Shown here piece after piece: positions 1 to 6,953 of a stretch of DNA of 8,283 bases (positions are counted from its first letter, which is position 1; every line of letters starts with the position of its first letter). The stretch lies in the NCBI GenBank assembly GCA_943329105.2, contig CALQCP020000090.1:1-8283 (forward strand), in the 5' to 3' direction. Position numbers and translations under genes: made by a program. Under the pieces are notes generated by a model. The model saw nothing but the letters and a program-made list of their open reading frames with translations, did not search any database and had not been told where the DNA came from. Source of the stretch: Chitinophaga pinensis. GTDB lineage: Bacteria > Planctomycetota > Phycisphaerae > Phycisphaerales > SM1A02.

Positions 1-788
1 GCGCTGACGATAAATGGCTGCAATTGCAGCACTCCTGCCGTGGTAGCCACTCCCATGCGGTCGATGGCCGTGTAGTAGAGAACGTGCCCGATCGCTATTC
101 CAAAGAAGGCACTGAGACCAAGCGACCAGAGTTCGCTACTTCCCAAGTCAAGAACCTCGGCGCCATGCCCGCGCGCGAACGCCAGCATGCATGCCACCAG
201 TGTTCCGCCCGTGTACAGCGCGATCACTCCGAAGGCAAACACTGGGTGATAGCCATACATGAACTTTCGAACGGCCAGTCCGTACACGCCGTAACCAATG
301 CCAGCAAACACCGCCAGCAGCACTCCAATCATGGAGCTGCCTTCCAAAATGTTGCCTCCACCAAGCAACACCCCTGCAACTCCGCAAATCAGTAGCCCCA
401 ATCCACCGAGGTATCGCACCGATGCGATCGTGGCGCGCTCAGCCGGAAAGAGCAGGTACGCGCCAATGGCGACCGCCACCAATTGCAACCGCAATCCAAA
501 GGTCAACAGTCCTGGATTCACATAACTGTGTGCTGCCGTGAACGCCACTTGTGCCACCGTATTGGCAATGGCGGGAACCAGCGCAGCTCGCCAAATTGTG
601 CGCGGCAGCACGCCACGTGAAAGCGCCCACAGCACCGCTGGTAGCCAAAACAAAGCGCTGGCGCCGTAACGCCAACCGTTGTTGGTCCAATGATCAATGT
701 AACCAGCAAGATGCCGTACAAACAGCGGAACCGTTGACCAACAAGCGAGCGTTGCCATCAATACCAGCACGCCCTCAGAGCGTTTCAT
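1..788 (-). CDS. EamA/DMT-superfamily transporter, C-terminus cut by window edge
   Basis: This frame is open from an ATG at 788 to the window edge, giving 262 residues with no stop, so the 3' end is missing. EamA proteins usually have about 290-310 residues and ten helices in two repeats; roughly eight helices are visible. Repeat 1 (about 5-145) opens with GVLVLMATLACWSTVPLFV, the usual first helix with a W-S/G-T-x-P/F-like motif. Repeat 2 (about 152-262) begins IGVLLAVFAGIGYGVYGLAV and contains GHVLYYTAIDRMG (234-246) followed by LQLQPFIVS, matching the family's L-x-Y-x-A-I/L and E/Q-P-hydrophobic segments. These are inner-membrane carriers for small metabolites, often exporters of amino acids or nucleotide-like compounds; the substrate cannot be read from sequence. 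It lies 59 bp downstream of the SDR gene on the same strand, suggesting co-transcription. No clear Shine-Dalgarno precedes the ATG; the start was chosen because helix 1 begins right after it. Confidence 0.88.
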   Translation of the reverse strand, partial: MKRSEGVLVLMATLACWSTVPLFVRHLAGYIDHWTNNGWRYGASALFWLPAVLWALSRGVLPRTIWRAALVPAIANTVAQVAFTAAHSYVNPGLLTFGLRLQLVAVAIGAYLLFPAERATIASVRYLGGLGLLICGVAGVLLGGGNILEGSSMIGVLLAVFAGIGYGVYGLAVRKFMYGYHPVFAFGVIALYTGGTLVACMLAFARGHGAEVLDLGSSELWSLGLSAFFGIAIGHVLYYTAIDRMGVATTAGVLQLQPFIVS

Positions 789-847
789 GTGTCGCACTGC
801 AAAGCTTGAAGCCGCCGACGGGACTGCACGCACGCGTCGCAGCGCAC
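789..847 (-). other. 59-bp spacer between SDR and transporter genes
   Basis: This is the gap between the SDR stop (848-850) and the transporter ATG (788). It holds a small imperfect hairpin at 824-842 (seven pairs, one bulged base, four-base loop) with no T-run after it, so it does not look like an intrinsic terminator. I see no convincing promoter or Shine-Dalgarno. The short gap and shared strand favour a bicistronic mRNA. Confidence 0.35.
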
Positions 848-1669
848 TCATCCGAGCGCCAGCCTGCCGCCATCAACCGGAAGATTGACGCCCGTGAGAT
901 ACGAAGCGGCGGGTGAAGCCAAGAACACCGCGACTGCTGCAATCTCCTCAGGCGCGCCCAAGCGACCCATAGGTACTGTTCGAAGCGCATCGGCCTCTAC
1001 TTCTTGCGCCGATGTGCCCGCGCGATGTGCACGTCCTTCAAAGAGCGAAGCAAGCCGAGCAGTGCGCGTAAAGCCTGGAAGGATGGTGTTCACGGTGATT
1101 CCAAACGGCGCCAGTTCCACTGCCAGTGATCGACCCCAGTTGGCGACCGCTGCGCGAATAGTGTTTGAAACACCCAATCCGCGGATGGGGGTCACCACAC
1201 TGGTGGAAGCAATATTGATGACGCGCCCGTATCCAGCCTCGCGCATGCCCGGCGCAAACACTTGCACCAACGCGTGGTTGGCCAAGAGGTGCATCTCAAA
1301 CGCTTTCGTAAAGTCTTCTGGCTTTGCCTCGATCGCCGCGCCCGCCGCCGGACCGCCGGTGTTGTTCACCAATACATGGACGGGGCCAGCGCTGCTCAGG
1401 TGTGTACGCGCCGCAAAGTCCACTTCCTTGGCGCTGCTGAAGTCCACCTCCACGCTCCAATGCCGCTGCCCAACAGGCTTCGACAGTTCTTCCAGCGTCC
1501 GCATCAAGCCTTGGTCATTTCGACCGCACACCGTCACCGTCGCGCCAGCGGCCGCCATGGCAATGGCCGTCGCCTTGCCAATCCCCTGGGTAGCGCCACA
1601 AACAAACGCGTGGCGGCCAAAGAGCGGGAGGTGTGCGGTAGCGGGGGCGGAAGCCGGGGCGGTCGTCAT
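848..1669 (-). CDS. SDR-family oxidoreductase, 3-oxoacyl-ACP-reductase-like, divergent catalytic tetrad
   Basis: The protein has 273 residues, normal for a classical single-domain SDR. The Rossmann nucleotide-binding motif is VCGATQGIG (G25, G29, G31), with Cys24 where Thr is usual, followed by VTVCGRND (beta2) and VEVDFS (beta3). NNTGG (102-106) replaces the common NNAG. The catalytic serine region is INIASTS (S155), but the expected Tyr-x3-Lys reads S168-N-T-I-R172, so both Tyr and Lys are replaced; His127 sits where the tetrad Asn would be. LPGFTRTARL (197-206), GRLGAPEEIAAVAVFLAS and YLTGVNLPVDGG are typical of the family. It resembles the beta-ketoacyl-ACP-reductase-like SDR subgroup known for an imperfect tetrad, so it may bind NAD(P) with altered or no catalysis. 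The frame stays open to 2146, but that extension lies antisense to GH95; ATG 1669 directly precedes the conserved fold. No Shine-Dalgarno is seen. It probably heads an operon with the transporter. Confidence 0.88.
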   Translation of the reverse strand: MTTAPASAPATAHLPLFGRHAFVCGATQGIGKATAIAMAAAGATVTVCGRNDQGLMRTLEELSKPVGQRHWSVEVDFSSAKEVDFAARTHLSSAGPVHVLVNNTGGPAAGAAIEAKPEDFTKAFEMHLLANHALVQVFAPGMREAGYGRVINIASTSVVTPIRGLGVSNTIRAAVANWGRSLAVELAPFGITVNTILPGFTRTARLASLFEGRAHRAGTSAQEVEADALRTVPMGRLGAPEEIAAVAVFLASPAASYLTGVNLPVDGGRLALG

Positions 1670-1712
1670 TGCCGCAGCGTATCGAACCCCGGGGAGCGGT
1701 AGAACACAGTAG
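1670..1712. promoter_or_regulatory. Divergent intergenic spacer with near-palindrome, possible shared promoter or operator
   Basis: Only 43 bp separate the divergent SDR and GH95 start codons, and neither has a visible Shine-Dalgarno. Positions 1680-1701 form an imperfect palindrome of pattern TA-N-CG-NN-CCCC|GGGG-NN-CG-N-TA, centred at 1690.5, almost exactly midway between the ATGs. A -10-like hexamer lies close to each start: TAGAAC at 1700-1705 on plus, seven bases before the ATG, and TACGCT at 1681-1676 on minus, six bases before its ATG. Such spacing would suit leaderless transcripts. No -35 match is evident on either side. Calling this a bidirectional promoter or regulator site is inference. 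Confidence 0.3.
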
Positions 1713-4667
1713 ATGACGATCGCCACCCTTGTTGCCATTGCGCTGCTTGCCCAAGGAAGTCCCCCCGCCGCGCGGGCGGCCACGCCGGTGGCAACGCCGC
1801 CACTCACCCGCACCACCGTTCCTGGCCACTGGGAGGGAAACGGCCTCCCCGATGGCACCGACGGCATCGCGTGGTACGTCGGCGAGATCACGCTTGATGA
1901 CCTCGACCGTGCCACTGACATGGTGTTTACACCTGGCAACATTGACGACGCTGACGAGACCTGGTTCAACGGCACGCGCATCGGCAATACCAATGGTTGG
2001 CAAACCGAGCGCGCATACACCGTTCCCAAGTCACTGTTGCGCACCGGTGTCAATCGCATTGCCATCCGTGTCACTGATAGCGGTGGTGCTGGTGGTTGGG
2101 TTGGAACACCCACATTGAAACCAACGCTTGCAGGTAACGCGTGCACCTTTGATCTCTCCGGAACGTGGTGGATCTGTCAAGGTGATCATCCAGAGTTAGC
2201 AACCTTCGATCCAGTCATGGATCCCGATTTGCACGCGCGCATGGTGCCAATACCGGTTGGCGCGCGCCGCATGAAACTCACACCCATGGCAACGGTCACG
2301 GGCACACTTCCAGACCTTTGGTACACCGAGCCCGCCGCTGCATGGACCGACGCGCTGCCCGTCGGTAACGGTCGCATGGGCGCCATGGTGTTCGGTGCTG
2401 TCCAACACGAACGCTTACAACTGAACGAAGCCACCGTGTGGGAAGGCAACGCAAATGACCGCCATGCGCCTGCAGCAAGCGAATTCTTTCAAAAAGCGCG
2501 CGCACTTGCACTTGCTGGAAAGGTGTTGGAAGCACAGCGAATCATTCAAGATCATTGCATGCTTCCCAACGACATGATGCCACGCAGCCATCAAACGTTG
2601 GGTGATCTCCACATTGAAATGATTGACGCACCACGTGCCGCTTCTGAATATCGGCGCGCACTCACCATGCGTACCGGTGTTGCCGCCAGCAGATTTCAGG
2701 TGGACGGTGTTTCCATCGTCCGCGAAGTGATCGCCAGTGCTCCTGATGAATTGCTACTCATTGATACGCGTGTGGAAGGCGAAGGAACTCTCCCCGCCAT
2801 GCGCATCCAGTTACATCGTGACAACTTTGAGACCGATGTCCCGACCCACACCGCCATTCCAACCCGACAGGGAGCGCGACTCTCATTCACTGGGCACACC
2901 GGCCAGGGCGGTGTGGGTTACGCATCCACTGCCGACATCCAGGCCGACGGCGGAACCATCACCATCGAAGGTGGCGATGCGGTGGTGCGCGGTGCCAAGT
3001 CGCTCACTATTGCCATTGCCGCACGCACCGACTACTTCGGAAGTAACCCCACCCTGCAATGTGAGAACGATCTTCGAAGCGCCGTATCCGGTTGGTCGGC
3101 ACTGAGCGAACGCGCCAGTGCCTGGTTTGCCAAGTCCATGGATCGCGTGTCGCTTGACCTTGGCGGCCCATCACCTGAAGCCAGCGTCATTCCAGATCTT
3201 CTTTCTACACCCGCGCGCCTCGCTCGCTTCCGAAACAAGCCCGAATGGGACAATGACTTCATTTCCCTGTATTTCCAATACGGGCGCTACTTATTGCTCT
3301 CCTCAAGCAGGCAAGGAAGCCTGCCCGCCAACTTGCAAGGCATTTGGAACCAACACTTCCGCGCGCCATGGAACGCTGACTTTCACACCAATATCAACGT
3401 GCAGATGAACTACTGGCCAGCGGGTCCGTGCGCACTTGTAGAGACAGAACTTCCACTCATTGACTTGCTTGACAAACTCCGCGTGCGCGGCGTGCGCACT
3501 GCGCAAGATCTCTATGGAGCGCGCGGTTGGTGCGGCCATCACATCACCGATGCGTGGGCGATGACTGCGCCAGAGGGTCAGACGGTATGGGGCATGTACC
3601 CGCTCGGCGGTGCGTGGCTGGTGCGGCACGCGTGGGAACACTATGAGTACACCAACGACACTGCGTTCCTACGCGACCGCGCGTGGCCGGCACTGGACGG
3701 CGCGGTTCGTTTCCTCCTTGACTACTTGGTGAAGGATCCAACAACCGGCATGCTGGTGAGCGGTCCAAGCACCAGTCCAGAAAATACCTTCATACTCCCC
3801 GATGGATCTCATGCGAATCTCAGTATGGGCACATCCATGGACCAGTGGATCGCCCGTGATCTGTTGGTGAATTACCTTGATGCTGCGCGCATCCTTGGTA
3901 AAGGCAACGAAGCGCTTCCCATCGAAGCGTCTGAAGCCCTCAAGCACCTCGCTATGCCCACTGTGGCCGCTGATGGCCGACTCATGGAATGGTCAAAGCC
4001 CTATGGCGAAGCAGAGCCCGGGCATCGCCACATGAGCCATCTGTATGGACTGCACCCCGCCAACTTCATCAGCACCGACGCAACCCCCGCATTGGCCGCA
4101 GCGGCACGCGCAAGCCTGGAATTCAGGCTCAAGAACGGTGGCGGCCACACCGGCTGGAGCCGTGCGTGGCTCATCAATTTCTGGGCGCGGTTACATGATG
4201 GTGAACGAGCGTGGGCGGACATCTGCGCGCTGCTCTCGCATTCAACCCTGCCCAATCTCTTTGACGATCATCCGCCGTTTCAAATCGATGGCAATTTCGG
4301 CGGCACTGCCGGCATTGCAGAGATGCTCATGCAGAGCCATATCCGCACGTGGAGTGCTGGTCATCTGGTGCACCGCATTGATCTCTTGCCCGCCCTGCCC
4401 CGCGAGTGGAGCGACGGTCGCGTGCGCGGACTCATCGCGCGCGGCAATATTGTGGTGGACATTCAATGGAAACACGGCGCCATTGCCCGTGTGCAGTTGG
4501 ACTCGCCCGATGCGCGCGAACTACGCATCAAGATGCCCGCTGGCGTGACTCGCGCCCACGTGGCAGTGGCAGGTCAGGCGCCCATCGACCTGCCAATCCC
4601 AGACGGCATCGTCATTATCCCGCGCGCGGCAGCACCCACGCCCCGCAGCGTGGTGATCCTGCCGTAA
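1713..4667 (+). CDS. Secreted GH95 glycoside hydrolase (alpha-L-fucosidase type) with N-terminal jelly-roll domain
   Basis: The protein has 984 residues; catalytic GH95 regions are usually about 750-800. A signal-like segment TIATLVAIALLA (2-13) lacks a basic n-region, with possible cleavage near AQG or ARAA. Residues ~36-155 form a galactose-binding-like jelly roll (DDADETWFNG at 78-87, then IGNTNGW and IRVTDSGG), as in sialate O-acetylesterases. The GH95 N-terminal domain starts near W203, with LPVGNGRMGAMVFG (215-228) and LNEATVWEG. In the (alpha/alpha)6 catalytic part, HTNINVQMNYWPA holds N560 and N562, SPENTF holds E690, and QIDGNFGG holds D859; these match the AfcA-type Asn pair, acid Glu and catalytic Asp. 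The family hydrolyses alpha-1,2-linked L-fucose with inversion, and some members take L-galactose. A TAG stop lies immediately upstream in frame, so ATG 1713 is the earliest ATG possible. It is convergent with the M28 gene. The enzyme looks catalytically intact; exact substrate is unknown. Confidence 0.95.
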   Translation: MTIATLVAIALLAQGSPPAARAATPVATPPLTRTTVPGHWEGNGLPDGTDGIAWYVGEITLDDLDRATDMVFTPGNIDDADETWFNGTRIGNTNGWQTERAYTVPKSLLRTGVNRIAIRVTDSGGAGGWVGTPTLKPTLAGNACTFDLSGTWWICQGDHPELATFDPVMDPDLHARMVPIPVGARRMKLTPMATVTGTLPDLWYTEPAAAWTDALPVGNGRMGAMVFGAVQHERLQLNEATVWEGNANDRHAPAASEFFQKARALALAGKVLEAQRIIQDHCMLPNDMMPRSHQTLGDLHIEMIDAPRAASEYRRALTMRTGVAASRFQVDGVSIVREVIASAPDELLLIDTRVEGEGTLPAMRIQLHRDNFETDVPTHTAIPTRQGARLSFTGHTGQGGVGYASTADIQADGGTITIEGGDAVVRGAKSLTIAIAARTDYFGSNPTLQCENDLRSAVSGWSALSERASAWFAKSMDRVSLDLGGPSPEASVIPDLLSTPARLARFRNKPEWDNDFISLYFQYGRYLLLSSSRQGSLPANLQGIWNQHFRAPWNADFHTNINVQMNYWPAGPCALVETELPLIDLLDKLRVRGVRTAQDLYGARGWCGHHITDAWAMTAPEGQTVWGMYPLGGAWLVRHAWEHYEYTNDTAFLRDRAWPALDGAVRFLLDYLVKDPTTGMLVSGPSTSPENTFILPDGSHANLSMGTSMDQWIARDLLVNYLDAARILGKGNEALPIEASEALKHLAMPTVAADGRLMEWSKPYGEAEPGHRHMSHLYGLHPANFISTDATPALAAAARASLEFRLKNGGGHTGWSRAWLINFWARLHDGERAWADICALLSHSTLPNLFDDHPPFQIDGNFGGTAGIAEMLMQSHIRTWSAGHLVHRIDLLPALPREWSDGRVRGLIARGNIVVDIQWKHGAIARVQLDSPDARELRIKMPAGVTRAHVAVAGQAPIDLPIPDGIVIIPRAAAPTPRSVVILP

Positions 4668-4669
4668 CC

Positions 4670-4707
4670 GCGCGCCGCGCCGTCACTCTTTCGGCTTGGC
4701 GGCGCGC
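4670..4707. repeat. Inverted repeat at the convergent GH95/M28 gene ends, weak terminator candidate
   Basis: Nine-base arms gcgcgccgc (4670-4678) and gcggcgcgc (4699-4707) are perfect reverse complements around a 20-base loop. The left arm lies in the 15-bp gap after the GH95 stop and the right arm within the last codons of the M28 gene. There is no T-run after either arm, so it is at best a weak or Rho-assisted bidirectional terminator. In GC-rich DNA full of GCGC steps the match could be chance. Confidence 0.3.
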
Positions 4708-6806
4708 AATGTGACGTCCAGTTCGATTTCTTTGCCGGCGCGCCAGACCTTCACCTTGACTACATCGCCAGGCTTCTGGGCACGGAGTTTGGTCATCATG
4801 GTGCCTGTACTTTCCAGGTCCTCACCGTTCCAAGACACCAGAATGTCGCCCTTCACGATCCCCGCGTCACTTGCCGATGTATCGGCGCTCACGCCGTCAA
4901 CCAGAACACCCTTCTCTGGCGCGCCAGCTTCTCGATCATCGTCGTTCATGGATGGCATCACGCCCAAACGAACCGTGGCGTAACCGCGATCGGCAGTCTT
5001 GCCGCTTTCTTGCTGAAATTCCAGGCGCTCTGGTCGAGTAGCGACCGTCGCGGCGATGTCTGCCGCCAATGCAACGATCTTTGCCGCTCCCTCTGGATTC
5101 AGGGTGAAGCCCTTGTCCTTGGGGGTGTGATAGATGTCGTGATTTCCCGTGTACATAAACAACACCGGAATACCCGCGCCATAGAAGCTGGCGTGGTCAC
5201 TCGGTCCGCGACCCGATGGGTCAGCGTGGATCGTCAAGCCACTGCGTTCAAAGATCGGACGCATCACATCAATCATGCCCTTGGCAGAACTCATGCCGCC
5301 AACACTCAGATCATCCGAACGCAGACGACCCACCATGTCCATATTCACCATCAATGACATCTTGTCGTTGGCGATCGTTGGATGCTCGACATACCAGCGC
5401 GAGCCACGGAGGCCACTCTCTTCACCCGTGAATCCAAGGAACAGAATGCTGCGCGCATCCTTCGGTGCATCTTTACCGCCGTAGAGATCCGCCATCGCCT
5501 GCGCAATGCAAAGCATGGCTGAAGTACCGCTGGCATTGTCATCGGCGCCCGGATGCAACTGACCGGTGTACTGCGGGCTCGTACCAAAGTAGCCGTAGCC
5601 AACGTGGTCAAAGTGTGCACCCACTACCACCCATTCATCAGCCAAAGCGCCCTTGCCACGCAAGACTCCGCCAACATTCTGCGTTGGGGTCCCGCCGCTC
5701 GACAACTTGGTTTCAATCGAAACCTTGGCATCATCATTCAGGGCCACTGTCTTGATTTCGCCAGCGTCGGCGCGCTTGCGCCAATCCAGCAACGAACCCT
5801 TGTCAGGCGCGCCCGCTTTCAAGATCTGCTCAGCAACATCGGTGGAAACCTGCACCATGGGAATATCAAGTGGACGACCCCAGCGGCTCGTCGAGACGTC
5901 TTCCAGTGCAACCTTGCCGTCGCGCGCGCCGGGGGGTGAAACCAGAATGATTCCAGCAGCACCGCGTTCCACCAGCGCATCAATCTTGGTGGTCATTGCG
6001 GAGAATTCACTGAAGCGGCGCGATGCCCACTTGGAACGACCCCGATCATCAAGTGGCTCGTAGCGGAAGACCATGGCAATCCGACCCGTGAGATCGGTGT
6101 CCTCTTCAAAACTGGTGTAGTCGCCTTCGCCCTTCTTGATGCCGTAACCAACAAACGTGACAGGCGCTTCTACCTTGGCGTTGCCAGAAATGCCTAGCAC
6201 CGAGAAGTCTTTGCCGCGTTCGCGGTCAGCGCCGCCCGCGGTCAAGAGGCCCTCTTCCACCTTGGGCGCCCCACCAGTGAGCGCAAACTTCTGTTGATAG
6301 CTCTTCCACGGGCCATCCTTTGGAGTGACGCCGTCTTCACCAACAGCCGGGAACGCAACTTCAAGCCCCGCGTCCTTCATCCAGAATTCCAAATACTCAG
6401 CGGCCAGATCATTACCACGAAGGCCAGGCGCGCGGCCTTCAAACCACGGATTGGAAAGCGTGATGGCGTGTTGGTACCAACGGGTTGCCACTGGTCCAAG
6501 ATCAACAAAGACCTTGGCGAGGTCAATGTCCTTGGCATCAACAGCCTTGGCGCTGTCGGCGGGAGCCCAGCTGTACACATTGATGGGACCCTCGATCACC
6601 TTGCCTGGCTCTTTGGGTGCCGGCGAAGTCTGCGGCGCCGCTTCATCCTGCTTGGGCGCAGGAGCATCGCGGGTGATGATCACCTGTTGCGGCGAATCTG
6701 CGGCCGGCGCATCTTGCTTGCCATCCTGTCCCCCAATCGCGACGGCACAACATGCCGTAGCAATTGAGATTGCGAGTGGATTCGAGCGCAAGATGGATCC
6801 AAGCAT
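4683..6806 (-). CDS. Exported M28-family zinc peptidase with PA and PDZ domains
   Basis: The protein has 707 residues. A Sec signal lies at 1-25 (SILRSNP, then LAISIATACCAVAIGG); C19 follows A-T-A, a poor lipobox, so a lipoprotein is possible but not shown. A Pro/Ala/Lys linker spans ~33-70. A protease-associated (PA) domain occupies about 205-350 (VTFVGYGIKKG, GRIAMVFRYEP, GAAGIILVSPP). The M28 domain covers ~375-590 with all metal-site residues: H398 in GAHFDH, the D422/D423 pair in ADDNASG, E462-E463 in GEESGL, D490 in NMDMVG, H560 in YHTPKD, plus PSDHASF. A PDZ domain at ~608-702 includes VSADTSASDAGIVKGDILVSWNG. M28 enzymes are co-catalytic zinc aminopeptidases or carboxypeptidases; PA and PDZ domains often steer substrates. 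The frame remains open to 6941, but that extension crosses the 6868-6897 terminator; ATG 6806 precedes the signal peptide and has GAAAGG six bases upstream. It likely acts in the periplasm or outside the cell. Confidence 0.94.
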   Translation of the reverse strand: MLGSILRSNPLAISIATACCAVAIGGQDGKQDAPAADSPQQVIITRDAPAPKQDEAAPQTSPAPKEPGKVIEGPINVYSWAPADSAKAVDAKDIDLAKVFVDLGPVATRWYQHAITLSNPWFEGRAPGLRGNDLAAEYLEFWMKDAGLEVAFPAVGEDGVTPKDGPWKSYQQKFALTGGAPKVEEGLLTAGGADRERGKDFSVLGISGNAKVEAPVTFVGYGIKKGEGDYTSFEEDTDLTGRIAMVFRYEPLDDRGRSKWASRRFSEFSAMTTKIDALVERGAAGIILVSPPGARDGKVALEDVSTSRWGRPLDIPMVQVSTDVAEQILKAGAPDKGSLLDWRKRADAGEIKTVALNDDAKVSIETKLSSGGTPTQNVGGVLRGKGALADEWVVVGAHFDHVGYGYFGTSPQYTGQLHPGADDNASGTSAMLCIAQAMADLYGGKDAPKDARSILFLGFTGEESGLRGSRWYVEHPTIANDKMSLMVNMDMVGRLRSDDLSVGGMSSAKGMIDVMRPIFERSGLTIHADPSGRGPSDHASFYGAGIPVLFMYTGNHDIYHTPKDKGFTLNPEGAAKIVALAADIAATVATRPERLEFQQESGKTADRGYATVRLGVMPSMNDDDREAGAPEKGVLVDGVSADTSASDAGIVKGDILVSWNGEDLESTGTMMTKLRAQKPGDVVKVKVWRAGKEIELDVTLRAAKPKE

Positions 6807-6812
6807 GTAGTG

Positions 6813-6818
6813 CCTTTC
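6813..6818 (-). promoter_or_regulatory. Ribosome binding site of the M28 gene
   Basis: On the minus strand GAAAGG sits six bases before the ATG at 6806. It supports that start over the longer open frame reaching 6941. Confidence 0.6.
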
Positions 6819-6827
6819 GAAGCCTGA

Positions 6828-6833
6828 AGTGTA
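6828..6833 (-). promoter_or_regulatory. Possible -10 element for the M28 gene
   Basis: TACACT on the minus strand lies 21 bases before the M28 ATG and downstream of the pilin terminator. A promoter must lie in or near this roughly 55-bp stretch if the terminator works. No good -35 is found 16-18 bp upstream (TTGCCA is 22 bp away), so the exact element is uncertain. Confidence 0.25.
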
Positions 6834-6859
6834 GGGGTTTACGCAGTGCTCACATTGGC

Positions 6860-6897
6860 AAAAAGCACGCGAGGGTCGCCAGTTGGCGACCCTCGCG
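6860..6897 (-). terminator. Intrinsic terminator of the pilin-like gene
   Basis: Positions 6868-6881 and 6884-6897 are perfect 14-base inverted arms (cgcgagggtcgcca and its complement) around a two-base centre. Read on the minus strand, the GC-rich hairpin is followed by TG, C and five T (6864-6860), the classic Rho-independent layout. It lies 57 bp past the pilin stop codon and before the M28 start, so it ends the pilin transcript and insulates the peptidase gene. On the plus strand no T-run follows, so it works in one direction. Confidence 0.9.
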
Positions 6898-6953
6898 GAA
6901 AGAATCAGGTCAGTAACAACAGGTGGTGGCATGCACCACATGTCGCCCCAGTA

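Noticed and set aside
439..721. Short minus-strand frames at 439-690 and 518-721
   Set aside because: They overlap, in other frames, the EamA coding frame, which translates continuously with recognisable repeats.
885..1712. 275-residue plus-strand open frame opposite the SDR gene
   Set aside because: It is antisense to clear SDR motifs, has no recognisable domain, and is expected from GC-rich codon use on the other strand.
1670..2146. Extension of the SDR reading frame upstream to an ATG at 2146 (432 residues)
   Set aside because: The added 159 residues show no family similarity, lie antisense to the well-supported GH95 N-terminus, and the normal SDR fold begins just after ATG 1669.
848..4667. 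L-fucose utilisation operon made of GH95, SDR and transporter
   Set aside because: The SDR lacks the usual catalytic residues of sugar dehydrogenases, the transporter is of a generic exporter-like family, and GH95 is divergently transcribed; no isomerase, kinase or aldolase is present.
6807..6941. Extension of the M28 frame to an ATG at 6941
   Set aside because: It crosses the terminator hairpin and puts the signal peptide at residue 46; ATG 6806 has a Shine-Dalgarno and a proper signal peptide.
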